Shown here in pieces: positions 1 to 7,343 of a stretch of 64,000 nt of DNA. Origin of the DNA: Gammaproteobacteria bacterium. GTDB taxonomy: Bacteria; Pseudomonadota; Gammaproteobacteria; Enterobacterales; Neiellaceae. The stretch spans positions 40,901-104,900 of the forward strand of contig JAFOOX010000014.1 of assembly GCA_017425245.1 (NCBI GenBank), written 5' to 3'. Position numbers and translations under genes: made by a program. The number at the start of each line of letters is the position of its first letter. Within the stretch, counting starts at the first letter, position 1. The notes beneath the pieces are model-generated. The model searched no databases, was not told the origin of the DNA, and was given only the letters and a program-made list of their open reading frames with translations.

Positions 1-13
1 GTGATCACCCGTG

Positions 14-1441
14 TTACTCGCCGCTGCGCTTGGTGTTGCTGCGCTTGCCGCCACGGCGGCGGCGTGGCTTGCGGCTGGCCGGTGCCGGTGCGTCTGTCGC
101 TTCGGCGGCCAGCTGTTCACGCTGCTCTGGCGGCGTCTGTTGGTAGTCGGTCCACCATTCGGCTAGGGCGGCGGTGTCGCCCCCCTCGACCAGCCCGCGC
201 AGCAGCAGGAAGTCATAGGCAGCACGGAAGCGCGGGTCGATCAGCAGCTTGGCGGCACGCGCACCGCTGCGCTTGGGCAGCCGGTACTGCATCAGCCAGA
301 TCTCGCGCACGATGGCGCCAAAGCGACGGGGCAGAGCCACTGAGCGCTGCTGGTCATCGAGCAGATCGCTGCTGGCGACATTGAGGGCGTCACCGAAGGC
401 CAGGCCCCCCTGACTGGTCAGCTCGCGGATGCGGCGCTGCAGCACCGGCCACAGCAGGGCTGCGAACAGGAAGGCCGGGGTGATGCGCTGATCGTTTTTG
501 ACCCGCGCATCGGTGTTGGCAAAGGCTGCCTCGATAAAGCGCTCATCGACGCTGTCGCCCTTGGGGGTGAGCACCGGGTTGAGCAGCGGGAACAGCTGCT
601 GGAACAGGCCAAACTGGCGCAGCATGCGGTAGTTGCCTACGGCATGGCCGGCCATGAACAGCTTCTGGAACTCTTCAAACAGGCGCGCCGGCGGGATCTG
701 GCCGAGCAGCGGGGCCAGCTGGCTGATGGGGGCGGCGGCCTCTTTGCTCAGGGTCATGTCGAGCTTGGTGGAGAAGCGCACCGCGCGCAGCATGCGCACT
801 GGATCTTCGCGATAGCGGACCGCCGGATCGCCAATCAGGCGCAGGCGGCGGGCCTGCAGATCAGACAGGCCATCGGCAAATTCCCAGACGCTGAAATCGG
901 CGATGTTGTAATAAAGGGCGTTGACCGTGAAGTCGCGGCGCTCCGCATCCTCTTCGATCGAGCCGTAGACGTTGTCGCGCAGGATCATCCCCGACTCATG
1001 GCGCTTGCTGGCTTTGCTCGGCGGGGCCTCATCCTCGTCATCGGCGCCGTCGCGCTCCTCCGGCGCATGATGGCCACGGAAGGTGGCCACTTCGACCACG
1101 TCGCGACCAAAGAGGATATGAGCCAGGCGGAAGCGGCGGCCGACCAGGCGGCAGTTGCGGAACAGGGCATAGACCTGCTCCGGGGTGGCATCGGTACAGA
1201 TATCGAAATCCTTGGGTTTCAGCCCCAGCAGCAGATCGCGCACCCCGCCCCCCACCAGAAAGGCCTTGTAGCCCGCCTTGTTGAGGCGATAGAGCACCTT
1301 GAGGGCGTTATCGCTGATATCGGCCCGCGAGATGCTGTGGTCGGCGCGGGCGATCACCGTAGGTTCAAGACCACGACTGCGTACGGGAACACGCTGGCGA
1401 CCGGCGACACGCTGCACCAGGCCGATAATGCGGGTGAAAAT
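14..1441 (-). CDS. pcnB: Poly(A) polymerase I, probable AUU start
   Basis: Adds poly(A) tails to RNA 3' ends and so promotes their decay by exonucleases. The class II nucleotidyltransferase head is clear (LVGGGVRDLLLG, then KPKDFDICTDATPEQV, then RRFRLAHILFG), followed by the RNA-binding domain and a basic tail (KPRRRRGGKRSN). The first ATG/GTG-type start gives 467 aa from 1417. Reading eight codons further upstream gives IFTRIIGL, which resembles the MFTRV start of E. coli PcnB, and begins at an ATT codon (1441-1439) with GAGG six bases before it. E. coli pcnB is known to use AUU, so I take this start (475 aa). It lies downstream of dksA and gluQ as in E. coli, but separated from gluQ by about 5 kb of stress genes. 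folK would be expected just left of the window. Confidence 0.93.
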   Translation of the reverse strand: MFTRIIGLVQRVAGRQRVPVRSRGLEPTVIARADHSISRADISDNALKVLYRLNKAGYKAFLVGGGVRDLLLGLKPKDFDICTDATPEQVYALFRNCRLVGRRFRLAHILFGRDVVEVATFRGHHAPEERDGADDEDEAPPSKASKRHESGMILRDNVYGSIEEDAERRDFTVNALYYNIADFSVWEFADGLSDLQARRLRLIGDPAVRYREDPVRMLRAVRFSTKLDMTLSKEAAAPISQLAPLLGQIPPARLFEEFQKLFMAGHAVGNYRMLRQFGLFQQLFPLLNPVLTPKGDSVDERFIEAAFANTDARVKNDQRITPAFLFAALLWPVLQRRIRELTSQGGLAFGDALNVASSDLLDDQQRSVALPRRFGAIVREIWLMQYRLPKRSGARAAKLLIDPRFRAAYDFLLLRGLVEGGDTAALAEWWTDYQQTPPEQREQLAAEATDAPAPASRKPRRRRGGKRSNTKRSGE

Positions 1442-1588
1442 AGGACACCTCAGGAGGTTGCGACGGCAAATTGGTGCACATCTTAACCGAATAGCGGTGA
1501 GCCCCCCAAGTGGCCCGGGACCCGGTTATCGCTCGTCAACCGGCTATTTGCGCCGCAAATGGACCACAGGCGGTCGCTGATGGCTGGT

Positions 1589-1939
1589 CTAAGAGGCCGG
1601 GGTGTCGTCTCCGGGTGGGGTGGCGGGAGGGGACTGCAGGCTGGTGAGCAGGCCGGTCAGTGCCTGAATCAAGGTTGCGGCATCGACCATGGGGTGGGCG
1701 AAGGCGGCCGCCGGCGGTGGCGCAACCGCCGCCGGGGCAGCAGGGCGGCGCAGCTGATCCAGCAATACTCCCCCCGCTGCGGCCAGTAACAGGGTCAGGG
1801 GTGAGCCGAGCAGCTGGTCAAGGCCCTGATCGATCGCGGCCTGCTGCTCAGCGATCGCCTGACGGCGACCCGCGATGCGCGTCTGCACGGCGTCAATGCG
1901 CCGGCTCAGTCGCCGCTGACGGCCGATACCGAGGCTCAT
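1589..1939 (-). CDS. yqjK: YqjK-like small protein
   Basis: A 116-residue protein that follows YqjD- and YqjE-like genes, as yqjK does in E. coli. The N-terminal half is basic and likely helical (RQRRLSRRIDAVQTRI). A short hydrophobic stretch follows (LTLLLAAAGGVLLDQL), then an Ala/Pro-rich low-complexity tail. Function of the family is unknown; it is thought to be linked to the inner membrane. The ATG at 1939 overlaps the stop of the preceding gene by 4 bp (ATGA), which fixes the start and implies translational coupling. Identification rests more on position than on sequence. Confidence 0.6.
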   Translation of the reverse strand: MSLGIGRQRRLSRRIDAVQTRIAGRRQAIAEQQAAIDQGLDQLLGSPLTLLLAAAGGVLLDQLRRPAAPAAVAPPPAAAFAHPMVDAATLIQALTGLLTSLQSPPATPPGDDTPAS

Positions 1940-2346
1940 GGTGAGGTCCGTCCGCTGGTTGGGCGGCGTCGTTCGCGCGGACTGCCGACGGTGCTCCGCG
2001 GGGCCATGGCCAGCAGGCAGAGCACCACCGCCAGCAGCGACAGCGGCACCACCATCAACACCGCGCCGCTGGCGTTCATGCCGCGCTCCAGCAACCACAA
2101 CACAGTGCCGATCAGCAGTGCCAGCCAGGCGCTGATCAGGGTGACCACCAGCATCACCCCATAGAGTACGCGCCGCACCATTCCCGCCAGGGTGTACTGT
2201 GCCTGCAGCCGCAGCAGTTGCAGCTGGTCGAGCAGCAGGGCAGCCAGCTCCTGGATCAGCGCCGAACTACTGGCAACCAGCGCCGGAGCGCTGGTTGCCA
2301 GAGGGTCAGTTCCACGAGTGGCCCCTTCGGGCTCCGCGTTAGCCAT
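1936..2346 (-). CDS. yqjE: YqjE / phage-holin-like (holin III) membrane protein
   Basis: A 136-residue inner-membrane protein. A helical amphipathic N-terminal region (ALIQELAALLLDQLQLLRLQ) precedes two adjacent hydrophobic segments at about residues 52-78 and 82-105, the architecture of the YqjE / putative holin III superfamily. No lytic role is established for chromosomal members; they occur with DUF883 proteins that tether ribosomes or sit in the inner membrane in stationary phase. The chosen ATG (2346) overlaps the end of the YqjD-like gene by 8 bp; a longer in-frame start upstream would lie wholly inside that gene and is not needed. Confidence 0.75.
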   Translation of the reverse strand: MANAEPEGATRGTDPLATSAPALVASSSALIQELAALLLDQLQLLRLQAQYTLAGMVRRVLYGVMLVVTLISAWLALLIGTVLWLLERGMNASGAVLMVVPLSLLAVVLCLLAMAPRSTVGSPRERRRPTSGRTSP

Positions 2347-2611
2347 GGCGCGAACGCACCAGCCAGCTGAGCAGAAAGCCGGTGGCCACGGCAATGCCGA
2401 TGGCTGCCAAGGGCTTTTCGCGGATCTGACAGCGGCAGCTTTCACTCAGGCGGCGTTGCACATCGTGCAGTTGTTCACCCTTGTGGCTCAGCAGCTGGGC
2501 CAGCTGGCTGGCGCCGTTGGCCAGGCTATCGACGGCACCATGGCTGGTAGCGGCCAGCTGATCGACGCCGTTGTGGACGCTGGTCAGCGTATCTGGGTTT
2601 TGTTGGTCCAT
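2339..2611 (-). CDS. yqjD: DUF883 family protein (ElaB/YqjD-like)
   Basis: A 90-residue protein with a helical soluble part, one C-terminal transmembrane helix (AAIGIAVATGFLLSWLV) and a basic tail (RSRHG): the tail-anchored DUF883 layout of ElaB, YgaM and YqjD. In E. coli YqjD is RpoS-dependent, anchors in the inner membrane and binds ribosomes in stationary phase; transfer of that role here is inference. The start at 2611 (MDQQN) is preferred over an in-frame ATG six codons upstream because AAGGAGAG lies seven bases before it. First gene of a three-gene overlapping operon with yqjE and yqjK. Confidence 0.85.
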   Translation of the reverse strand: MDQQNPDTLTSVHNGVDQLAATSHGAVDSLANGASQLAQLLSHKGEQLHDVQRRLSESCRCQIREKPLAAIGIAVATGFLLSWLVRSRHG

Positions 2612-2715
2612 CTCAGGTCTCTCCTTCATGTTAAGCAGGGCGCTCAGCGGTGGTTAACGACAAGCCGCCGCCGGCACCAAACCGGCGGGATGGCCGGTGG
2701 CGACAATAAATGCGG

Positions 2716-3033
2716 TTATTTCAATTGCATGTCGTTGGTCACGGCCTTGACCCCCTCGACGTCGCGGGTCAGTTTGACCGCCTTGTCGATGTCGGCCTGG
2801 GAGCTGACGAAACCCGTGAGCTGCACTTCGCCCTTGAAGGTTTCGACATTGATCTCGGCAGACTTAAGGCTAGGGTCGCCAAATACGGCTGCTTTGACCT
2901 TGGTGGTGATGACGGTGTCGTCAAGGTACTCACCCGTACCTTCGGTTTTCTTGTCGGAGGCACAGGCGGTCAGGGCCACGCTGCCTGCAAACAGGGCGGC
3001 GACGGCCAAACGGCTAAACAGTGAAGGGTTCAT
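2716..3033 (-). CDS. BON-domain lipoprotein (OsmY-like)
   Basis: A 105-residue exported lipoprotein: signal peptide with lipobox LTAC (Cys24), then a single BON domain (DDTVITTKVKAAVFGD, then VETFKGEVQLTGFVSS, then VEGVKAVTNDMQ). BON domains are thought to bind phospholipid or other envelope components and are common in osmotic-shock proteins such as OsmY and DolP; those have two domains, this has one. The start at 3033 has GAGG eight bases upstream and places the signal peptide correctly; the longer in-frame extension does not. It lies upstream of the yqjDEK-like operon in the same direction with a gap of about 100 bp. Confidence 0.88.
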   Translation of the reverse strand: MNPSLFSRLAVAALFAGSVALTACASDKKTEGTGEYLDDTVITTKVKAAVFGDPSLKSAEINVETFKGEVQLTGFVSSQADIDKAVKLTRDVEGVKAVTNDMQLK

Positions 3034-3188
3034 AATCGATTCCTCAGGTTGCTGCCAGGTGGCGGGCGAACCGGGATGGTTGCGTGGGTCACTCGGCACG
3101 GGCGCAGGGCAGACAGCTCACCTGACGCCTGATCAGGATGACGGTTGGTACCGCCGTTGTCGGTTGGCTGGGACACATAGGCGGTGGT

Positions 3189-3335
3189 TCAGATCCGGCG
3201 GCCACGAATAAAGCGGACCAGAATCACCACCACGGCCAATACCAGCAGCAGGTGGATGAAGCCGCCCATGGTGTATGACGACACCAGTCCCAGCGCCCAA
3301 AGCACCAGCAGCACGATGGCAATTGTTTCTAACAT
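3189..3335 (-). CDS. Small membrane protein of the lmo0937 / DUF5670 type
   Basis: A 48-residue protein. It reads MLETIAIVLLVLWALGLV, followed by SSYTMGGFIHLLLVLAV, and ends in the basic tail RFIRGRRI. Two short hydrophobic helices flank the conserved SYTMGGFIH turn, which is the signature I recall for the lmo0937-family small membrane proteins. Function unknown; relatives are often next to BON, CsbD and DUF883 genes and are linked to envelope stress. It is divergent from the Crp/Fnr regulator gene at 3539, and the two share a roughly 200 bp intergenic region containing a repeated motif (3406-3469). A longer antisense-frame ORF covers this gene but has no coding character. Confidence 0.8.
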   Translation of the reverse strand: MLETIAIVLLVLWALGLVSSYTMGGFIHLLLVLAVVVILVRFIRGRRI

Positions 3336-3405
3336 GAGTGTTCTCCGGTGGCGTCTGGCCACTCGCCAGCTTCAGCACTTTAGGCCCGCAACAGGCCCGT
3401 TGTCG

Positions 3406-3469
3406 GTGCGCCAGCGAACCAAAGACGTCAATTTTCCGGCTGTGGCTGCCGTTATGTGCGCTAGCGAAC
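3406..3469. promoter_or_regulatory. Pair of near-identical 14-bp direct repeats, candidate operator
   Basis: GTGCGCCAGCGAAC at 3406-3419 and GTGCGCTAGCGAAC at 3456-3469 differ at one base and start exactly 50 bp apart, about five helical turns. The second contains the perfect palindrome CGCTAGCG. They lie between the divergent lmo0937-type gene and the Crp/Fnr regulator gene, so an autoregulatory or divergent-promoter operator is plausible. The sequence does not resemble the classical CRP or FNR site, so the regulator that binds is unknown. Confidence 0.4.
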
Positions 3470-3538
3470 AGAAGGATTGCCCTAATCAACTAGGCTGCTG
3501 GAGAACACCAACACCAACACCCAGACACGGAGGTCGAG

Positions 3539-4327
3539 ATGTCCGGTTCGCCCAATCCTCTGCAGAATCATCTGCTCGCCGCCCTGCCGCCGGAGAGCTA
3601 TGCGCGCTTGGCGCCCCACCTGGAACTGGTGGCCATGCCACTGGGCAAAGTGCTGTGTGAATCAGGTGCCTTTCAGCGTTATGTCTACTTTCCGACCGAC
3701 TGCATCATTTCGCTGCTCTATGTCATGAGCGATGGCGCCTCGGCTGAGATCTCGGTGGTCGGTAATGAGGGACTGGTGGGTGTCGCCGTGTTTATGGGCG
3801 GCGAGAGCACCACCAGCAAGGCGCTGGTGCAGAGTGCCGGCCATGCCTACCGGCTGCTCGGCCAGCGGCTGAAGGATGAGTTTAACCTTCATGGCGATCT
3901 GCTGGTGCTGATGCTGCGCTATTCGCAATCGCTGATCACCCAGATGGCGCAGACGGCAGTGTGTAACCGTCACCACAGCATCGACCAGCAGTTGTGCCGC
4001 TGGTTGCTGCTGTCGCTGGATCGTCTCAGTGGCAACCAGCTGGTGATGACTCAGGAGCTGATCGCCAACATGCTCGGGGTGCGCCGTGAAGGGGTGACCG
4101 AAGCTGCGGGCAAGTTGCACCGCGCCGGGGTGATTGAATATAGCCGCGGTCACATCACGGTGCTCGATCGTGCCCGGCTGGAAGAGCTGAGCTGCGAGTG
4201 CTATGCCGTGGTCAAAAAAGAGACCGACCGGCTGCTGCCGCATGTGGCAGCAGCCAATCAGTCCAAGGGGCCACCGTCGGATCCGTCCGACCGGCTGCTG
4301 AACTCGCTAGCCGCATCACGTGAATGA
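3539..4327 (+). CDS. Crp/Fnr-family transcriptional regulator
   Basis: A 262-residue regulator. The N-terminal cyclic-nucleotide-binding-like beta barrel (about 20-140) carries no obvious cAMP-pocket motif and no FNR-type cysteine cluster. The C-terminal winged helix-turn-helix (about 160-225) has the recognition region MTQELIANMLGVRREGVTEA. After that comes a 25-residue polar tail. The start has GGAGG seven bases upstream. It is the only gene in the 1.6-6.3 kb island on the plus strand, set in the middle of small stress genes, so it is a natural candidate for their local regulator. Such ligand-unknown Crp/Fnr proteins often accompany CsbD, BON and DUF4398 genes in proteobacteria. Confidence 0.88.
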   Translation: MSGSPNPLQNHLLAALPPESYARLAPHLELVAMPLGKVLCESGAFQRYVYFPTDCIISLLYVMSDGASAEISVVGNEGLVGVAVFMGGESTTSKALVQSAGHAYRLLGQRLKDEFNLHGDLLVLMLRYSQSLITQMAQTAVCNRHHSIDQQLCRWLLLSLDRLSGNQLVMTQELIANMLGVRREGVTEAAGKLHRAGVIEYSRGHITVLDRARLEELSCECYAVVKKETDRLLPHVAAANQSKGPPSDPSDRLLNSLAASRE

Positions 4328-4347
4328 TGCAGCCATAGCGCGGATCC

Positions 4348-5184
4348 CTAACGGGCCGCAGTCTGTGGGGCATTGACGATCACCACCTCGACCCGACGGT
4401 TCTGCTGACGGCCGCTTGAGGTGTCGTTACCGGCGACTGGCCAGCTCTCCCCTTTGCCCGTGGCCACCACTCGGTTGGCGGCAATGCCCTGACTGATCAG
4501 GAAATCGCGCACCGCCTCGGCTCGCCGTTGCGACAGGCTGATATTGGACGACTCGCTGCCGACGCTGTCGGTATGGCCCTCGATCATCACAGTCCGTTGC
4601 GGATACTGGTTGAGAAAGGCCGCCAGCTTGAGCAGATGGCTGGTGGCGCCACCGCGCAGCGCTGACTTGCCCGTGTCGAACAGCAGATCACCGAGGGTGA
4701 CCACCAGCCCTCGTTCGGTTTCGCGGGCATTCAGCTCATCAATTTGTTGCTGCAGGTCGGCCGACTGCTGCTCGGCTGCATCGGTGGCAGCACGGGCGTT
4801 GTCATGAGCCTGATCGGCTTCGGCCGTGCGCGCGTCCAAACGCATGCTATCGCTCTCTTGGCTCAGTGCTTTACGCTGGTCCTCCAGCAGCCGCGCCTGG
4901 CCAAAAGCCGACGCGATGGCCACCTTGTGGTCCGCCATGTAGGTCAGGTGCTCCGCCAGCGCTGGATCCGTTTGCGGCTGTTCGGCCGCAACCACCGCCC
5001 GTTCCGCAGCGGCCATGGCCATCGGCACTCGGCTGGCCAGCGCATTGTCGGCTTGCAGTTGGCTGAGGGTCTGCCGGGCCGCCGTTGGCCCTTCGGGGGC
5101 GGGCGGCGGCATGGCGCAGCCACCCAGCCACAGAGCCAGCGCCAGCGCCGTCAGCGGCCGTCGTTGTTGAGTGAAGATGTTCAT
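4348..5184 (-). CDS. OmpA-family lipoprotein with DUF4398 region
   Basis: A 278-residue outer-membrane lipoprotein. The signal peptide ends at lipobox LGGC (Cys23). A helical DUF4398-type region with long Ala/Gln-rich coiled coil spans about 30-155. The C-terminal OmpA domain (about 160-270) has the peptidoglycan-binding signature: LLFDTGKSALRGGA, VMIEGHTDSVGS, LSQRRAEAVRDFLISQG. It should link the outer membrane to the cell wall. The ATG overlaps the stop of the upstream DUF4398 gene by 4 bp, so the two are translated together. Related DUF4398/OmpA pairs are typical of envelope-stress clusters. Confidence 0.9.
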   Translation of the reverse strand: MNIFTQQRRPLTALALALWLGGCAMPPPAPEGPTAARQTLSQLQADNALASRVPMAMAAAERAVVAAEQPQTDPALAEHLTYMADHKVAIASAFGQARLLEDQRKALSQESDSMRLDARTAEADQAHDNARAATDAAEQQSADLQQQIDELNARETERGLVVTLGDLLFDTGKSALRGGATSHLLKLAAFLNQYPQRTVMIEGHTDSVGSESSNISLSQRRAEAVRDFLISQGIAANRVVATGKGESWPVAGNDTSSGRQQNRRVEVVIVNAPQTAAR

Positions 5185-5591
5185 TGTTTGACCTCCGCAT
5201 TACGTTGCAGCTCTTGGCGCAGCACATCCAGGCTTTGCTGCGTCTGCTGATTGATGACCCGGGCTTTGGCTTCGTCGGTTTTGGCCAGCGCCAACATGGC
5301 ATCCACTTCGGCTTGCTGAGCCAGACGCTCGGCGCGCACCATCTCCTCTGCTACTACCGCTGCCCGTGCCTTCACCAGCTTGTCGCGGGCAGCCGCCAGA
5401 TCCGCAGATGCATACTCGCCGGCCTTGTCGCGTTCGGCCGAGGTGATGGCCTGTTCCGCTGCCTGCAGGGCGCTGTCAGGTGGTGGTGGGGCGGCACAGG
5501 CCGCCAGGGTCAACATGGCCAAAGCGGCAGTCAGCTGGGCGTAGCCCTTCGGCCACAGCCGCAGACTCATGTGTGGTTTGCTATCAGTCAT
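5181..5591 (-). CDS. DUF4398 lipoprotein
   Basis: A 136-residue protein with a signal peptide ending in a lipobox (TLAAC) and an all-helical, Ala/Glu-rich mature part matching DUF4398 (repeated heptad-like AEQAI..AERD..GEYASADLAAARDKL). It lacks the OmpA domain of its downstream partner and looks like a stand-alone version of that partner's coiled-coil half, so the two may interact; this is inference. The start at 5591 has GAGGAGAG about six bases upstream; MSLRL eight codons on is an alternative. First gene of a two-gene operon. Confidence 0.82.
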   Translation of the reverse strand: MTDSKPHMSLRLWPKGYAQLTAALAMLTLAACAAPPPPDSALQAAEQAITSAERDKAGEYASADLAAARDKLVKARAAVVAEEMVRAERLAQQAEVDAMLALAKTDEAKARVINQQTQQSLDVLRQELQRNAEVKQ

Positions 5592-5853
5592 CGGGATCTC
5601 TCCTCGTCAGGCCGGCCACCGCTTGTGGTCTTGGCCAGTACACCGTCGGTTGTGCGAGGCACAGGGATGCAGACAAAACGACCTGCATCCCAACTGCTGC
5701 TGGACGGTAGTGAATGGTCAGGGAGGTACAGCCACCATCAGCACAGGCTGAGGCGAGATCCCCGGATGTGGGTCAACTGGGGCCGTTGTTTAGCAACAGT
5801 GGCTGGCGGTCAGCCAACGGGCCGCAGGTGACAGGGCCGGGACAAACGGCGAG
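5592..5853. other. Intergenic region with nested inverted repeats
   Basis: No gene seen. It should hold the promoter of the DUF4398 operon. At 5781-5823 an outer inverted repeat (CCGTTG with CAACGG) encloses an inner one (TGGCTG with CAGCCA), a possible structured RNA or terminator for the csbD transcript. There is no clear T-run on either side. Confidence 0.3.
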
Positions 5854-6066
5854 TTAATCGCCGAACGAATCGAGAAAGCGCGATACCTGCCGATCCGCCT
5901 CGTCACGGCTGATGGCGTAACGCTCCTCAACCAGCCCGGACAACTTTTGGGCGTGGCCTTCACTCTGCAGCAACTCGTCGTCGGTCAGTTTGCCCCAGGC
6001 CACTTTGGCGGAGCCGACCCGTTGCTCCCATTTGCCACCAAGCTGGGTGGCTCTGCTGCTGCTCAT
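5854..6066 (-). CDS. CsbD-family stress protein
   Basis: A 70-residue hydrophilic protein of the CsbD family: GGKWEQRVGSAKVAWGKLTDDEL near the N-terminus, then SEGHAQKLSGLVEERYAISRDEAD. CsbD-type proteins (B. subtilis CsbD, E. coli YjbJ) are abundant general-stress proteins of unknown biochemical role. The ATG at 6066 overlaps the stop of the upstream 64-residue gene by 4 bp, implying coupling. Confidence 0.85.
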   Translation of the reverse strand: MSSSRATQLGGKWEQRVGSAKVAWGKLTDDELLQSEGHAQKLSGLVEERYAISRDEADRQVSRFLDSFGD

Positions 6067-6257
6067 GAGCGGCGGGCCGGTCGCTCACCGGTGCCGGGGG
6101 CGACGATCTTGTGATCCGAACCCGGTGCAACCTTGCTCGGCTGCGGCTGTTGTTGCGGTTTGGGCAGCGGCTTGCCGGCCGGGGCCTTGTCCTGGCCGAT
6201 GTTGCCAGCCTGGATCGGGGTGATCTGGCTGTCGCGACGGTTTTGGGGATTGTTCAT
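6063..6257 (-). CDS. Small Pro/Gln-rich hypothetical protein upstream of csbD
   Basis: A 64-residue hydrophilic, presumably disordered protein rich in Pro, Gln and Lys (KPLPKPQQQPQPSK). No domain recognised and no signal peptide. It is supported as a gene by a well-placed ribosome-binding site (GAGG six bases before the ATG at 6257), by its 4-bp overlap with the csbD start and by lack of any competing frame. Its role is unknown; co-translation with CsbD suggests a stress function. Confidence 0.6.
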   Translation of the reverse strand: MNNPQNRRDSQITPIQAGNIGQDKAPAGKPLPKPQQQPQPSKVAPGSDHKIVAPGTGERPARRS

Positions 6258-6382
6258 GATAAGCCTCATTGTGGCCGCCGGGCTGCGCAAGATTGCGGGT
6301 TACCGGCCAGCAAACAATGGCAGCTTGTAGCCATGGCGTCGGTGCGCTGGCCCGCTTAGCGGCAGATTGTGATAGCGGGCGG

Positions 6383-7282
6383 TTAAGGGGCGAGCTGCTG
6401 CTCGCGCACCGCCGGCAGGCGGTTGCGCTGGTAGTGGCTAACGGCCCAGGCCAGCAATTCGGCGGCAGGGGCGCCGGTCAGTGATATTGGCGGCGGCAGC
6501 CCGAGAAAGCGCAGTGCGGCGTTCAGATTGGCGCTGGCCCGATCGGCGTCGATGGCCGGCGCGTGGTTCTGTTTCGACAGCTTGTGGCCGGGGGCCACCA
6601 CCGCCAGCGGCAGATGGCCGTATGCGGGCGGTGTCGCCCCGAGGGCGTGGATCAGGGCCAGCTGACTGGGGGTTGCCTCTACCAGATCGGCACCGCGCAC
6701 CACATGGCTGATGCCCTGAGCCAGATCATCGGCGACCACCGCCAGCGGATAGCCCCACAGCCCATCACTACGTTTGACCACCATGTCGTCACTGGCCTGT
6801 GCTGGCGCAACGCGGATCGGCCCCAGCAGCAGATCATCAAACTGGTCAACGGGGTTGACATTGGCAAAGCGCAGGGCGCCCGGTAGCGGGCTAGCCAAGG
6901 CGCGGCAGGCAGCGCCCTGATGGCCGCCCTGAGCCTTGATCTGGCTGCGGCGGCAGTGGCAGACATAGAGCAAGCCCTGCTGCTGCAGCTGGTCGAGCAG
7001 CTGTTGATAGGCGTCGCTGCGCTGGCTCTGGTACAGCGGCTGGCGATCCCAGGTCAGGCCGTGGGCTTCCAGCTGCTGCAGGATCAGGCTATCGGCGCCC
7101 GGCTGCTGACGCGGCGGATCGATGTCTTCGATGCGCACCAGCCATTCACCGCCGTGGCTGCGTGCATCCAGCCAGCTGCCAAGGGCAGCGATCAGCGAAC
7201 CAAAGTGGAGTGGCCCCGACGGACTGGGGGCAAAACGGCCGCGATAGGCGACAGGCGGGTACAGGAAGTGCGACCACAGCAT
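6383..7282 (-). CDS. gluQ: Glutamyl-Q tRNA(Asp) synthetase
   Basis: Attaches glutamate to the queuosine base of tRNA(Asp); a truncated glutamyl-tRNA synthetase without the anticodon-binding domain. 299 aa, the usual length. The class I Rossmann start GRFAPSPSGPLHFGSLIAAL (HIGH-like HFGS) and the KMSKS-like KLSKQN are present. So is the zinc-site cysteine cluster (CHC at about 108-110 and a third Cys at about 125). Located directly downstream of dksA, as in enterobacteria, with a terminator-like hairpin between them that may limit read-through. Confidence 0.95.
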   Translation of the reverse strand: MLWSHFLYPPVAYRGRFAPSPSGPLHFGSLIAALGSWLDARSHGGEWLVRIEDIDPPRQQPGADSLILQQLEAHGLTWDRQPLYQSQRSDAYQQLLDQLQQQGLLYVCHCRRSQIKAQGGHQGAACRALASPLPGALRFANVNPVDQFDDLLLGPIRVAPAQASDDMVVKRSDGLWGYPLAVVADDLAQGISHVVRGADLVEATPSQLALIHALGATPPAYGHLPLAVVAPGHKLSKQNHAPAIDADRASANLNAALRFLGLPPPISLTGAPAAELLAWAVSHYQRNRLPAVREQQLAP

Positions 7283-7302
7283 GAGGTGGGCTCAAGGGGG
7301 TT

Positions 7303-7333
7303 AAAAGCAGCGCGGGAGGCCAAGCCTCCCGCG
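7303..7333 (-). terminator. dksA terminator / dksA-gluQ attenuator
   Basis: Ten-base-pair perfect stem CGCGGGAGGC with GCCTCCCGCG and a 3-nt loop at 7311-7333. On the minus strand it is followed by CTGCTTTTAA, giving a short U-tract. It lies just past the dksA stop and before gluQ, where E. coli also has a partial terminator. Confidence 0.8.
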
Positions 7334-7343
7334 TCTGTGATGG

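Noticed and set aside
644..1486. 280-codon plus-strand frame over pcnB
   Set aside because: Antisense shadow of pcnB with no recognisable features.
1936..2346. Phage holin / prophage remnant
   Set aside because: The holin-like protein sits in the chromosomal yqjD-yqjE-yqjK arrangement with no other phage genes.
3133..3489. 118-codon minus-strand frame
   Set aside because: Overlaps the lmo0937-type gene in another frame; no ribosome-binding site and no family resemblance.
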